The notes under the pieces were generated by a model, which did no database searches, had not been told where the DNA came from, and was given only the letters and a program-made list of their open reading frames with translations. Positions 1-10,101 of a stretch of 64,000 nt of DNA are shown here, piece by piece (position 1 is the first letter of the stretch; every line of letters begins with the position of its first letter). The position numbers were made by a program, and so were the translations under genes. Origin of the DNA: Azorinus chamasolen (lineage: Eukaryota > Mollusca > Bivalvia > Cardiida > Solecurtidae); NCBI GenBank assembly GCA_963576725.1, contig OY755242.1:6242240-6306239 (forward strand). The letters are read 5' to 3'.

Positions 1-414
1 ACTGATTGTGAACATGGTGATGATTCGACTATGACAGCAATGTTGCTGCCTCTTTCGCTATCGAAATCGCCGAAGAACGACCCACAGGGTGTGCTGCAAT
101 GGACGAAAATATGTTCTCTTTTATAAATAGCACTTGCGTTTTAGAGAAGGCATTCAAGAAAATCCTACCTGACTGAAGCTTAAAGTAGATATTGGGAATG
201 TATCATCACAGAATGTCAGGTCTCTGAAACACATTGTCTCATTTTAATTCGTGGTGTTTGCTAAGCTAAGTGTGCAGTTATTCTAGCTTTACAACTCGAT
301 TGAATAAAACTATCCCCTCTCGACACATATGCAGCTTTTTTGTGATTTAAACCTTAAAAATGACAATGGAATGATTTCGTCTAAAATATATCACAAAAGA
401 GATGAATTCGATAT
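1..414 (+). repeat. First copy of a near-identical 414-bp duplication
   Basis: This block matches 15064-15476 base for base except for one A missing from an A-run in the second copy. Both copies end at the same place inside a Penelope-like RT fragment and then diverge completely. The left edge of this copy is cut by the window start, so the true duplication may be longer. Such identity contrasts with the 10-25 percent divergence of other repeats here, so the event is recent or an assembly artefact. Confidence 0.95.
318..414 (+). pseudogene. Penelope-like RT fragment (after the catalytic motif)
   Basis: Reads like the part of the Penelope-like RT found at 19620-19710 (an AAFLDLDL-type stretch followed by SSKIYDKRD). 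It is a short decayed piece with no usable frame, at the end of the duplicated block. Sequence after it is unrelated. Confidence 0.7.
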
Positions 415-1064
415 ACCTGTGTCTGAACTGGAACCAGAATTGATTGTAGAGGTTGTCATACATTTGTTTTATTGCTGAATCTTAACATATTTCTTTATAC
501 ATTAATTTGTGTTTCTTCCTTTATTGCATTCAACTAAATCATTTATGCCATAAGAGAGAAATTATTAAACCATTTTACATCCACATAAATTTAATCAGCT
601 AAAATTATCTTTTGTTACGGTTTTAAAGTTGAACTTTCCTCAACTTAGATTAAAATATAATTAGAGTGTCGAGACTTTAGATCCTAAGAGACGCTAGATA
701 ATTCGCCGCTTCATCTGTATCCAAACTGATTTAACATCAGGGATTCGACTGGTAGCAAACGTGAAAATGCAGGGCTATTCGACAGAACTGTCAGGGGATT
801 GATAAGCACATAACCGGGACGGGAATATGTTGCACATTTATTATCTACACATTGAGTATCGTCTGATAATCTTAGCAGACGAGAAGAATTCAACTGAGAC
901 ACGCCAAGTCAAGTATGAGTCGTCTGATCACAGTGCGCTGTGTCTTTTTACATGTTACAGATCTAATTCACTAGTGTTTCCATGCCAATAAATTTCATTT
1001 ACATGAGATTGAAAACAAACCTTTAATTATCCCTCTACTCCGTAGATACGCATTCTGATCCCTC
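415..1064. other. Non-coding, no gene seen
   Basis: AT-rich sequence. A weak, degraded relative of the GGATCC hairpin core may lie near 700-770 (TATCCAAACTG and ACATCAGGGATTCG pieces). No convincing exon or RNA gene. Confidence 0.5.
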
Positions 1065-1142
1065 TGCGAACAGATTAGACGCAGGCATGAAGATCAGAGT
1101 CGTCTGGTCAGGGTTTGTCTGGTCAGGGTCAGGGTTTGTCCT
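1065..1142. repeat. H2-type hairpin core, rearranged
   Basis: Contains GCGAACAG and several GTCTGGTCAGGGT units, the right arm of the H2 core (a palindrome with a TGATCAGACG arm, bordered by GCAAACAG and CTGTTTGC). The arm is locally duplicated (GTCAGGGTTTGTC twice), so this copy has been internally rearranged. Confidence 0.5.
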
Positions 1143-1464
1143 GAAGTACTATTGGGTTGTTTCGACAGCTTTTGGCATGATATAAAATACTGTAGTTCAA
1201 AGTGCCATCATAATATTTAATTTGATTAATATTCATAATATTCATATATAGATATATTATATAGTTCTAACGTAATTATTCATGGAGTAAATGGTTATTA
1301 AATATTCATTATGGGAAAAGCCCTGTATATTTGTTTTTGAAAAAGAAAAGAATTAAGAAAAACAGCTAGTTGAACAGTTGAGCATGGACAGCTATTACTT
1401 GCGACATGTCAGTGATCGGTTGTGAAATATCTTGTCATCGTATATATATATATGAGTCTGCGGA

Positions 1465-1737
1465 TAAATATCGCCCATGTTATACGATATGCATTAGAAC
1501 GATCTTCGGATTAAAACGAATGCCCATGTTATACAAACGTCATTAGTATAGCATGTGGATAAAACGACCGCCCATTTTATACAAAAGCCATTGGTACAAT
1601 ATGCAGCAAAAATGACAGCCCATGTTATACGAAAGCTATTAGTACAGTGTGTGGATAAAACGACCGTCAATGGCAAACAAAAACCATTACATTAGTACAG
1701 TGTTTGGACGAAATGGCCGCCAATGTTATACGAAAGC
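1465..1737. repeat. Tandem repeat, unit about 55-60 bp
   Basis: Five or so imperfect units each contain GCCCATGTTATAC, then a CATTAGTACA-type stretch, then GGATAAAACGACC. The unit length varies. The short open frames across it come from the repeat and are not judged to be genes. A short TA microsatellite lies just upstream near 1440. Confidence 0.85.
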
Positions 1738-2324
1738 TACTACAATGGTAAACGTGGATGTTGCTTAGTGATAGTCGACCCGCTTATAGGATAGTGTGAT
1801 TGATATGGATAAAATTTTCGCCGAATGCCAAAGCTGTTAGTAACGTGTTGCGTAGTGAGATGACTTCTCTGCACCTATATTTTACTCTTAAGCGCCAACT
1901 AATATGCGTATGAAATAATTCATTGAACACTTAAACTTAAATGTTGTCTCTAAAGTCTTATTCCATATTGCATAGGTGTATTGCAAGGCTTATACCATAG
2001 ACGTTTTAATTGATATATTAATATTTAGCTGTTTAAATAGTTTCCCGTTTGCCACTAAACATTCAATTATTGTTACATTTAGCATGAAACAATCGATAAC
2101 TTATACCAACTGTGTAGCCTGTTGTTTCTGTATTTCTGGTTCTCATCGTAATACATAGCTGACTAGTTAAATAATACTTCACATTTATCATATAGTGCCA
2201 AGTGGCACACAACTATGTAACATTGTATCAGACGAAACTGTGCAATATATCAATTACCAGATCACTGTCATGCTGTATTATTAAAAACATTCGTTATTTA
2301 CATGAAATTATCGCGTTTGTTTGT
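1738..2324. other. Non-coding, no gene seen
   Basis: AT-rich sequence with only short open frames that show no recognisable domain or splice context. Confidence 0.5.
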
Positions 2325-2577
2325 TTAACCCTTTACCTCATACAGACACTTGTTCACTCCTTTGCAAACAGAGTATCAAATATATTATTTCAAATACTCG
2401 CTGTATAGGCTTCTGCTCTGTTTGCTTATGACATTAAAATACATATATCTGACTCTACAGTTTCTACCAATACCAACAAATCCTGTGCACAAAGGTCATT
2501 ACGACATGTCAGTTGATAAATATTTATGATTTCATTATTATTATGACATTAATATTCAACAGGAAATGAGTTACGTT
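2325..2577. mobile_element. TTAA-ended MITE with H2-type core
   Basis: Starts TTAACCCTTTACC and contains CTTTGCAAACAGAGTA, then a degraded core ending CTCTGTTTGCTTATGAC, then the family tail CAGTTTCTACCAATACC. The right end near GAAATGAGTTACGTTAA is degraded. Copies of the same family lie at 8086-8460 and 25625-25880. It is non-autonomous and has no coding capacity. piggyBac-like mobilisation is inferred from TTAA plus CCC termini. Confidence 0.6.
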
Positions 2578-2639
2578 AAGCGCGACCTGACTGACATAAT
2601 TATGCAAACCAATTACATCTTGATGAGACGTCGATCACT

Positions 2640-2790
2640 TTGGAGTGTAATCAGGCCCCGAGGTTATAAAACCTTTTACTTGAGTCTGAGATCATTCACA
2701 AGCATCTGATTGGTCATGTTCTGAGCTTGGTCTGATAATGATCTTAGACTCAGACTCAGAAGTGTTATTGCATTGGACCCAGGACTTAAG
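2640..2790. repeat. Degraded palindromic repeat (GATTGGTCA type)
   Basis: Contains AAAACCTTTTACTTGAGTC, GATTGGTCA, and CTTAGACTCAGACTCAG. It shares the GATTGGTCA and ACTCAGACTCA words with the hairpin repeat at 62250-62400, so it is probably a distant member. Confidence 0.45.
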
Positions 2791-2799
2791 TTCTATAAC

Positions 2800-3480
2800 A
2801 TTACGACTATAGTTTTAATAGCAGGCATGGATCGGATGCTTGTAAATAAATCTTAGTAGAATCCGTCACAGGATCACAGTAAATGTTAGATTGGTAAACC
2901 ATGTTCAAAGAGACAATACGGCAACTGAAATTAAAATGATAGTAGTTTATAATTAATAAATAGGCCATGCTTCCAGAACGTGAATCAAAAGCGGGCGAGT
3001 AGTTGAATACAAGTGTAAGTTCAGGGACAATAACACTGCCGCATTGTACATACGAGTATGTGTACACGAAGCGTCTGTATATCTGGACACGTGGTATTTG
3101 TCAAATGAGGTATTAAAGATTAGGTAAATTGAAATAATATTCGCAAGATCTGGAATACAATAATCCTCGTAAACCCGAACATTTAAATAAATATTTGTAT
3201 TGGTTTGAAGACATGTGAACTTTACGCATACCTTCCATGCTGCATTATGCAGCAACCTGCCCAAAACATATGAAAGCGTGTTAAGTATAATTTCGAATAT
3301 TAACGATGTTTCGCTAAATTCAAAAGCTTACAGTTTGAGTGTTCTCTAAAATAACGATTTCAAATGCAAAATGTGAAATATGTTTGAATTGAAACAGAAT
3401 CGGCATACTTTGATTGTTTGGGTTTTATTGCAACTTTGTTTTAAAACCTTCCCTCATATACACACTACTTCGCGCCTTTT
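2800..3480. other. Non-coding, no gene seen
   Basis: Two overlapping minus-strand open frames (103 and 86 codons) occur at 2953-3264 and 2807-3067. Neither shows a known motif, and being in different frames of the same stretch they are more likely chance. Confidence 0.5.
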
Positions 3481-3596
3481 CTTCGCGGTTGTTGTTGATT
3501 AGTCGGAGATTGGATACGTTTATTTACACTGTTTGTCCTTTAGGGTGGGGATGGAATAATTGTGAGGTTGGGCGCCTCTAAACCGGTATAAACACC
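3481..3596 (+). mobile_element. PLE-I terminal repeat (pLTR), left part
   Basis: Matches the PLE-I terminal repeat at 17110-17235: a CGCGGTTGTTG start, GATACGTTTATTTACACTG, GGGGATGGAATAA, GTGAGGTTGGGCGCC and AAACCGGT. It stops inside the AAACCGGTTT palindrome region. The continuation resumes at about 4164, so the repeat appears split by about 570 bp of foreign sequence. Confidence 0.8.
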
Positions 3597-4163
3597 AATT
3601 CTTGCATAAAACGTGCTGTGGTTGTCCCGCTAGACCATGTATTAACAAGGCGATTCTCGTGCTCACGCGCTGTTTTTGACCGGTTTTAATTATACCTATT
3701 CGGGGCCTAATGTAAACAATGGACGTCAACGCTATAGCGTTTGGCCTAAGCTAGATGAATGGTGCGAGTATTTCAGGGGCACCGACAATGAACTGCTTTT
3801 AGTGATAGACATATTGAATGAAATCCTGTGTAAACGGTATTTGATACAATCGTAGAATGACGTCAGAAAGAAAACAAAAGAGTGGCCCGGAAAGTGCATA
3901 AATCGAACGAACGGAAGTGTCAAAGAAGTGTATAGTTTTGCTTGTATTTGGAAGAAATAAATTGATGCAGGAAAGCAGAAAATGGGTTTATGCATGAATA
4001 GCGTTAATACACGTTTGTTTTCGGGCAATAACATCTGCAGTGTCCCTTGGGAATGTTGTTGCCCTCGCCCTTCGGGCTCGGGCCAACAACAGTCCCTCGG
4101 GACACTGCAGATGTTATTGCCCGAAAAAACGTGTATTAACCCTCTAGTGCAATATGCAGTGTA
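3597..4163. other. Insert splitting a PLE-I terminal repeat
   Basis: This stretch is absent from the other PLE-I terminal repeats and contains the hairpin MITE at 4004-4139. I could not identify the rest. The open frames at 3732-4196 (minus) and 3982-4575 (plus) cross repeat boundaries and are not considered genes. Confidence 0.6.
4004..4139. mobile_element. TTAA-flanked foldback MITE, 136 bp
   Basis: Nearly perfect palindrome from TTAATACACG to CGTGTATTAA. The arms include TCGGGCAATAACATCTGCAG and its complement, with the loop near CCTCGCCCTTCGGGCTCGGG. It is flanked by TTAA on both sides and has no coding capacity. Confidence 0.85.
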
Positions 4164-4359
4164 TGACCCGGTGACTTTTGTCACTGACCGTTCCAAGGCG
4201 GTACTTCCATATTCCTTCTATTGTTTGTTTTGTTTCTGTTCGTCTCTTTGCGTTTTGATAGTTATGACCTGTACATATGCCATGTTTTCTTGTTGTGGTG
4301 TTGTTCGGGCGGCTGATTGTTTTGTATATGGCGTTTCCTGCATGACTCGCATTTGTACC
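4164..4359 (+). mobile_element. PLE-I terminal repeat, right part
   Basis: Continues the repeat split at 3596: GTGACTTTTGTCACTGACCG stem region, CCAAGGCGGTACTTCC, a T/G-rich tract and the typical end TTTCCTGCATGACTC then TTTGTAC. It joins directly to PLE-II 3' sequence at 4360, so this PLE-I end sits inside a PLE-II copy. Confidence 0.85.
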
Positions 4360-4896
4360 AGACTCATGTATTACATTTTCCCCTGTCGTGCCCTTAACGG
4401 CTTCCTTGCAGTTGCTCTGACTTCAGCAAAGTCATTGAGTACATATTTGACGGAGGTATCAAAGTTGTTATGCCATGTGTTACATATTTTCATGTGTTTA
4501 CCGTCTTCTATGTTGTGGGAAAGTCCGGCGGGGATACCTTTATTTACACTATTTGTTAAGCTAGGGCGACTTTGAGATAAGTGTGAGGTTAGGACGTCCG
4601 TAAACCGGTTTAAACCCCAAGTGGTGATTTCGCCACTGACCGGTCCAAGGCGGTACTGTCTTTGTCACCCTTACTTTTGTTTGTCTTGTGTCTTTGTACT
4701 TGTGTTTTGGTCATGTTTGGAATGTTTGTCTCAAGAACTTGTGTGTTTGTGAAGGTTGGCTCTGTTCATCTCGTGTATGTGCGTGTGTTTGGGTGTGTAG
4801 TTGTGTTTGTGTGTGTGACATGCTATCTATCGATGTTATGGTTATGGTTGCGTCTTGTATGTTTCTTTGCCTGCTTGACCTTATTACTTTTTTCAT
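4360..4896 (+). mobile_element. PLE-II 3' untranslated region and terminal repeat
   Basis: Starts mid-UTR (AGACTCATGTATTAC, CCCTGTCGTGCCCTTAACGG, GTCATTGAGTACATATTTGA), then AAGTCCGGCGGGGATACC, GTTAGGACGTCCGTAAACCG, a GTGGTGATTTCGCCAC stem, CCAAGGCGGTAC and the GT-rich tail to CTTGACC and TTACTTTTTTCAT. The Val/Cys-rich open frames across it are translations of the T/G-rich repeat, not genes. Confidence 0.85.
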
Positions 4897-5000
4897 CTAG
4901 AGTTTCCACCAATACCGAACGTACACACATACAAAACAAACAGTCGCCCGAACAGCACCATGACAAAAACAGCATCTTGTTTACAAAATTATGCTGGTGC
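4897..5000. repeat. MITE tail plus minus-strand PLE-I scrap
   Basis: Begins AGTTTCCACCAATACCGAAC, which resembles the tail of the H2 MITE family, so the PLE-II end seems to abut a MITE. Positions 4930-4975 read as a scrambled minus-strand piece of a PLE-I terminal repeat (CAGTCGCCCGAACAGCA). Confidence 0.5.
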
Positions 5001-6110
5001 AAAATAAAAAAATAAATGATAACGCATTCGGACAGTACGAATGTTCACAAAACTGTTCCCCCCTGCGATTACGGTGATGCTATTCTTTGCGTGTGTTTCC
5101 TTAAATTGGACTGTATACCCACATTCTCAGTCTTGGGCCTCAACATTCTTTCCAGGTACATTGATTGTGGCAGAAAGTACGAACCACGATAAACGTTTCG
5201 GAAACTATGTAATGCTCGTGTATGAGATTTCATAAATAATGTATTCAACGGGTAAAGTACCACAACGACGTTTTAGTGTGTCTGACATCTTCAATTAGAG
5301 GGAAATCAGAATAGCAGTGAAGTTCAATTGTGCTGGTATGATTAGAATGATCGATACAAAAGACGATACGTGTTTACCGACGGATTAGCTTCAACACAGA
5401 ATAGACTGTAGATAGTTGTAGACAATACAGATTCAATAGAGACTCCAAGCTGCATGGTGTCTTTCGGGATCCGATTGCTTCCATTGATTATCATGGATGA
5501 ATCTATAGTTCGGACGTACTTAAGGTCTGGAAAGCAATGTATTTGGAGCATTCACATTCAATATAGATCAAGACTAGCCGCTTAGTCAGTTGCAGGAACT
5601 ATATCGTAACAAATGAAATGCATCGTATATTGTTTACAGAACTTTAGACCATAGTGGAACTTTCCTCACTGCATTAGCCATTTCGAAATACATTTTCATA
5701 TATGTAGATAAGGCGCATGTTGATCTATAATTTCGTCGACAAACTTTGTATCGCTTACATTATAAGAACCGAGTGTTTCATGAAGATATCTTGACAATGT
5801 GTGCTTTCATTCATAACTCTGCTTACTCAGAATTGTTGTATCAAGATTGTGTCAAATGAAAGAATTCAGGTCTGTGGTACCGGTTTTGGTAGAGGACGGA
5901 CACAATGTTTGCTCTTAAACCCACTGAGGTGGGGGTGGGGGTATGGATGTTTACATTTTACAATTTATGGCTTACTCCAAATGAGCCCTCTACAATTTCT
6001 CTGCCCTCTGACTAGACATGGAGTACATTTTTCCGATGTAATTTTGGTTCTCTTTCCAACAACAATTTTATACCTTTAGAACAGCCTTGTATTTATATCG
6101 TATGTCCTTC
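5001..6110. other. Non-coding, no gene seen
   Basis: Several short frames on both strands without motifs. A G-rich run (GGTGGGGGTGGGGG) lies near 5927-5940. Nothing else recognised. Confidence 0.5.
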
Positions 6111-6119
6111 TCTGTTTTT

Positions 6120-6545
6120 AAAGTGTTTGTGTAGAAATGCATGGGGGTCATTACGTCACTTTATACATGCCGTGCCATGTTTCTGTGTGTCTCTCCCTGT
6201 ATGACTGTGATTTGTTTTCTTTTACTGTTTCATTTGATTATTGCTTGGTCTTCCCATCGTTAGTCATGTTGTAGAGTTATCTGGAGGGGGCTTTACTTTA
6301 CATTTCGACCTGGTGAAGATTGAAAATAGCGTGAAGTTAGGTACTCACATACCCGGAGTATGCCCCAAGTAGCCTTGTATGTACTCCTGCTTTTATCCTA
6401 TGATTTACTTTGTTTTTGTATGGTAAATGGTTTATGTCTTTTCGCCTTATAATTGAGTTGCTTCATGTTTGATGGTGATTTGTTGCCGTGTCCTTTTATA
6501 TGTGGTGCTCCCTGTAGGACTATTTTGTATGAAAACCTTTGTATC
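6120..6545 (+). mobile_element. Probable third PLE terminal repeat type (PLE-III), degraded
   Basis: 6290-6545 has the layout of the PLE-I/II terminal repeats: GCGTGAAGTTAGGTACTCAC, a CCCGGAGTATGCCCC stretch where the others have the ACCGGTTT region, a T/G-rich tract, and the end TGTGGTGCTCCCTG, AGGACTATTTTGTA. A second end-like piece (GTGTCTCTCCCTGTATGACT) is at 6180-6205. The assignment rests on layout and short words only. Confidence 0.45.
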
Positions 6546-7028
6546 CAATCGATTGTAACGGTTGCTAATTATCGTCTCGTTACACGTACTGTTTAACATA
6601 TTAAAATATAGTCCGAAACTAGTATGCAAAATGATAAATGAAAATACATTTGTTTATAATATATCCAGTGTTGCTTCACAGAATAGTTTTCCATTCGTAT
6701 ATGTTAGAAGTATATTAGTATCACCTATGCATACTAACATTACTTAGCTTCATACAAATGTCCTTTTTGGATAAGCACTTTGGAAATAGCAAAAACAGGT
6801 TTGCACGTTTACAATATGACATTCACGTGTGTCTCTATTTAATGAAATATGCACAAGCTTGCTTTGCACCAGCCTATGTCTTAAGTGTGTCTTTTAACAT
6901 TAGTATTCAAAACCTAAAAACACCCAAATTATTTATCGACACTGTTTGGCAGTGAAAGAGTTGATCCATATTTTTTGTAAACATCTGATCAAATTCTAAT
7001 CTGTTTACGACGACGAAGTCAAGTTCTG
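6546..7028. other. Non-coding, no gene seen
   Basis: AT-rich with short frames only; no motif or splice structure found. Confidence 0.5.
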
Positions 7029-7029
7029 A

Positions 7030-7085
7030 GTCTTAAAGACAGGTGGTATCTTAATGCAGGACGAGAGATATGCAGAAACTCCTAT
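7030..7085. repeat. Half copy of the H3 hairpin repeat
   Basis: ACAGGTGGTATCTTAATGCA followed by ATATGCAGAAACTCC matches the left arm of the H3 family (AGGTGGCAGCTTAATGCAGG, then AATGCAGAAAGCTCC, then the mirror arm). The mirror arm is missing. Confidence 0.55.
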
Positions 7086-7679
7086 ATGAATTTCCCGAAT
7101 TTCTTTCGTCGATGATAAGTTTTATTGTGATTATTGTTTATAAAACTCTGGCGGATGAAACCTTTACTTATATTACTCATTAGATGTTTCTAATGTTTAG
7201 ACTATCCTACATACCGGGTGTACTTCAGTGCACACTTACCCGGCCATTTAACATTTGTGTTTTGGGCGGATGGGTGATTATGTATGCACACTTTTGGATC
7301 CAAATCAGACACAGAGTAGCTCGGAGTAAAAGTGTTTGATACTATGACCGTGTTGCTAAAATGAAATACAATATAAAGCAATTGTGACAACTGAAATCAA
7401 TGCCATACCCCCTACATGGGTTTGCACAGAAGGCTTAAAGTTACAACATGCCTCTCTTGCAAACGTCTATGTGAAAATGTTCTGCATAAAGCCTCAAAAA
7501 AGCATCTCCATGTTTTGTATCCCCATGCACATGTACTCCCAAGCCGCTTAAATCTGGTGAATATCGAAATCTGGATCTGCTATGTTAGCAAACATGTAAA
7601 ACTGCGTATCTTAACGGTCATTAGGTAACGGGTTCTATTTACTTACTTAAATATACACACAACTAAACCAACTAGACAG
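7086..7679. other. Non-coding, no gene seen
   Basis: Short open frames at 7202-7390 (minus) and 7416-7628 (plus) show no recognisable domain. Confidence 0.5.
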
Positions 7680-8060
7680 ATATCGATCCACTTTCCTGGA
7701 AAATCAGTTTGTCTCGCGGGATATCTTATATCACGTCAGCCACTACCAGTAAACGATACGTTCCCGTGGGACATGCTCACAATTAGTGACAAGAGTTAAT
7801 TGGTTTCGTGCAGGTTTTGTCTAGATTGATCTTAAACATAAAGTGATTGTCTCTGACACTATCAGCAAACTTCAGCAGCTAAAATTATCACCATGTTTAC
7901 AACTTCCAGACAAACCTGTATAAACTGCCACTCGATGGAAGTTTAATTGCGAGGTTTCAAGACAAGTGGAAGATAAATGTAAGGCGACACAAAGTATGTA
8001 GAACTCTCTCGTGGGAGATTTTATCAGAACGTACGTTCCACATGAACCATTACTTTACAT
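7680..8060 (+). repeat. Dispersed block, copy 1 of a pair
   Basis: Aligns by eye with 25245-25600 in the same orientation: GTCTCGCGGGATATCTTAT, CCACTACC, AAACGAT.CGTTCCC, GGGACATGC, CACAATTAGT, AAAGTGATT.TCT, GACACTATCAGCA and a shared H3-like AGACAAGTGG. In both places an H2 MITE follows immediately, so the two occurrences look like one composite unit. No coding frame is shared. Confidence 0.75.
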
Positions 8061-8085
8061 TAAACAACACTACATTTATTGATCA

Positions 8086-8460
8086 AATTACGGCTTTTTT
8101 CATGTAAATGCCCTTTACGCCTTTTCAAGCAGAGTACACCTAGAGCAGATGACTCCTATATGAGTCGTCTGATCAGGGTCTGTCCTGTTTGCTTATGAAC
8201 TTATGAGCTTAATGTTTAAAGTTTTTCGTCTTGATATGCGTCCTGTTATGTTTGTCTTGTGGCTATACCGTTTCTTGTTTGATGGTGTTTGGTGCGGTGT
8301 CATTTGGTGTGTGGCTCTCCCTGTTTGACTATTTTTCCATATTATAACAGTTTCTACTAATGCCAACATATTGTCATCATTTGTCATTATAACAACTAGG
8401 CTAATAACTATTCACGATGCCATTATTTCGTAAATACATATTCAACATTGAACGGGTTAA
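8086..8460. mobile_element. H2-type TTAA MITE interrupted by a PLE-III piece
   Basis: Core arms CAGATGACTCCTATA and GAGTCGTCTGATCAGGGTC lie at 8139-8178 after GCCTTTTCAAGCAGAGTA. The family tail (CAGTTTCTACTAATGCC) resumes only at about 8347 and the element ends GGGTTAA at 8460. The intervening 8213-8340 resembles the PLE-III terminal repeat (TGTGGCTCTCCCTGTTTGAC). Confidence 0.6.
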
Positions 8461-8605
8461 CTCTTTCGCTGCAAAATCTGTCGTCTGCTTTGTCGTCTGC
8501 TACCATTTTATTTCTTTTAATTTTCTTCATTTCTTTTCAAAAACATAGTAACAGCAACAAGTAGTTTTCATCCTGATGAAACGCCGAGTTGTAATAACAG
8601 TTGCG
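8457..8605 (+). mobile_element. TTAA MITE of the CTTTCGCTGC family, right end lost
   Basis: TTAACTCTTTCGCTGC start, repeated GTCGTCTGCT words, then ACATAGTAACAGCAACAA and half of the H1 core (CATCCTGATGAAACGCCGAG). It shares its first TTAA with the preceding MITE. The complete model is at 55827-56040. Confidence 0.7.
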
Positions 8606-9265
8606 ATGTGTGAATTAGTCAGTAATTGTTACCTTTAATGGCCTTTCCTGTTTTCATTAAGAGTTGGATTCTGACCATATAATTGTTTTTTGACAATAAG
8701 GTTATTAAAACCAGTTATTTTCTGGGAATTAAACTTTATTTCGCTATATTAGATGGCCATGTTAATCCTACGATTTGGTTATTATTACGAGGCACCGATT
8801 TGGAACTTCTTTTTTTCAGGAATATTTCATCAGCGGGCAGAAAGTGTTTGCTCAGGACAGTCATTTCTCAATCGTAGACGGTCGGATTATGCCCAGGTCA
8901 AAGTAGAACTTTCCAAAAATACTTGACATTGGGACATGGACAGATGCTTATGAGGTACATGAGTACAGCCAGGCTAGAGTCAAAACGCTATGAGGTATAT
9001 GTTGGAAGCTTTATGACGAACAAAACCGTTTATTACAGGCTAGAAATCCAATGGGAGATGTTTATCTAGGACATGCCATTTCATATATAGGTGCTTAAAA
9101 TGCAATGGCTTCCATCCGGCTGCCTCTTGTTTAACAGGTTCTATTTTAGGCAGAGCACAGGCTGAGACCAGTCTTTCCGTGCTCCACTTGGAACCTCAGG
9201 ACAGACAAGCAGGCCAGTTGGAACAATGCCGGGGGAAACGCCTTTAAACATTAAGGCATTATGTG
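8606..9265. other. Non-coding, no gene seen
   Basis: Nothing recognised. The stretch around 9130-9230 is less AT-rich than its surroundings (CAGGCTGAGACCAG, GGACAGACAAGCAGGCCAG), but shows no frame or motif. Confidence 0.5.
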
Positions 9266-9345
9266 AATATTTAACTCTTTTGGCAACAAATTCAAAAGTG
9301 TCGTCTGCAATAATAATTTCATATTAAATATAATTCTTAACTAAA
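9266..9345 (+). repeat. Left-end remnant of the CTTTCGCTGC MITE family
   Basis: TTTAACTCTTTTGGCAACAA, then GTCGTCTGCAATAATAATTT corresponds to the first 70 bp of the element at 55827. The rest is absent. Confidence 0.5.
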
Positions 9346-9657
9346 TAATAACGGGGTAGTAGTAAAACATTTGTTTTTAAAAACCTGTATGCTTGGGCTA
9401 AAGTAATACAGAAAACAGTGAAGTCCCAGTTCAGATGCCGCCTTGAAAATTATGCCAAAAGGCGACATTGGCGCAAAAAGAGTTGTTAAACAGTTATTCT
9501 CTGTCTTCAAACAAATCGGTTTTGTAGAACGGTTTTGAACATGGATTCTCATTATCACGACCCTATACGATCGCAGACAGCACATGACTAAGTTTCTGTT
9601 ATAAACAATACTGACTAAGTTTCTGTTGAAAACAATACTGATGCTAAATATCTAATT

Positions 9658-9933
9658 ATGATTAAAGGTATGACTGGGAAGAATTGCTGGTCCATTCAAA
9701 GCACCCCCATTTGCAAATCTGAAATGTCTCCAATAGAAGAAGTGCCAAAAGATGGTTCTTTTTGGTTGATCAACAATTCGTCTTATCCACAAGGATCAAG
9801 TGTAAACGACTTTATAGATCCCGAAATTAGACAGACGTCTATGTTAATGATGCATTTGGTCGCATTAGCGGGAATCTATTTTTCAATTACCTGTACAAAA
9901 AAGGATCTGTTTTGCCCTAATTTCTTTTGTTGA
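9658..9933 (+). pseudogene. DIRS-like reverse transcriptase fragment
   Basis: The 91-codon open frame contains EMSPIEEVPKDGSFWLINNS, then SYPQGSSVNDFIDPE. This resembles the region before catalytic motif A of the RT of DIRS-type (tyrosine recombinase) retrotransposons, where VPKK..G.FRLIHHLSYP.G.SVND is usual. The expected continuation towards the catalytic aspartates is missing and the frame ends soon after, so it is a remnant. Assignment is by motif memory only. Confidence 0.6.
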
Positions 9934-10101
9934 CAGTACGTGTTTGCTATGTACTCTGCGCCACGGGCAATGAGTTTATATTTTATAAACATGGTGAGTA
10001 ATTTGCAAAGGCGGTTTGCCCTTTAACCTGTGTAGACAGTGTAACAAATCAATATTAATTTTGTAGTATGAAAATGTGAACGTAACCGCTCTTTCTAACA
10101 T
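9934..10101. other. Non-coding, no gene seen
   Basis: Short AT-rich spacer between the RT fragment and a minus-strand PLE-I terminal repeat. Confidence 0.5.

Noticed and set aside
2953..3264. 103-codon minus-strand frame as a gene
   Set aside because: No motif, no splice context, and an overlapping frame of similar length. Chance is the simpler reading.
3732..4575. 154- and 197-codon frames on opposite strands as genes
   Set aside because: They cross the foldback MITE and the PLE-I/PLE-II junction. The coding appearance comes from repeat boundaries.
4662..5015. Val/Cys-rich plus-strand frames as secreted or membrane proteins (also 22221-22613, 30457-30783, 38088-38387, 49945-50349)
   Set aside because: All lie on the GT-rich tail of PLE-II terminal repeats and recur wherever that repeat occurs, so they are translated repeat DNA.
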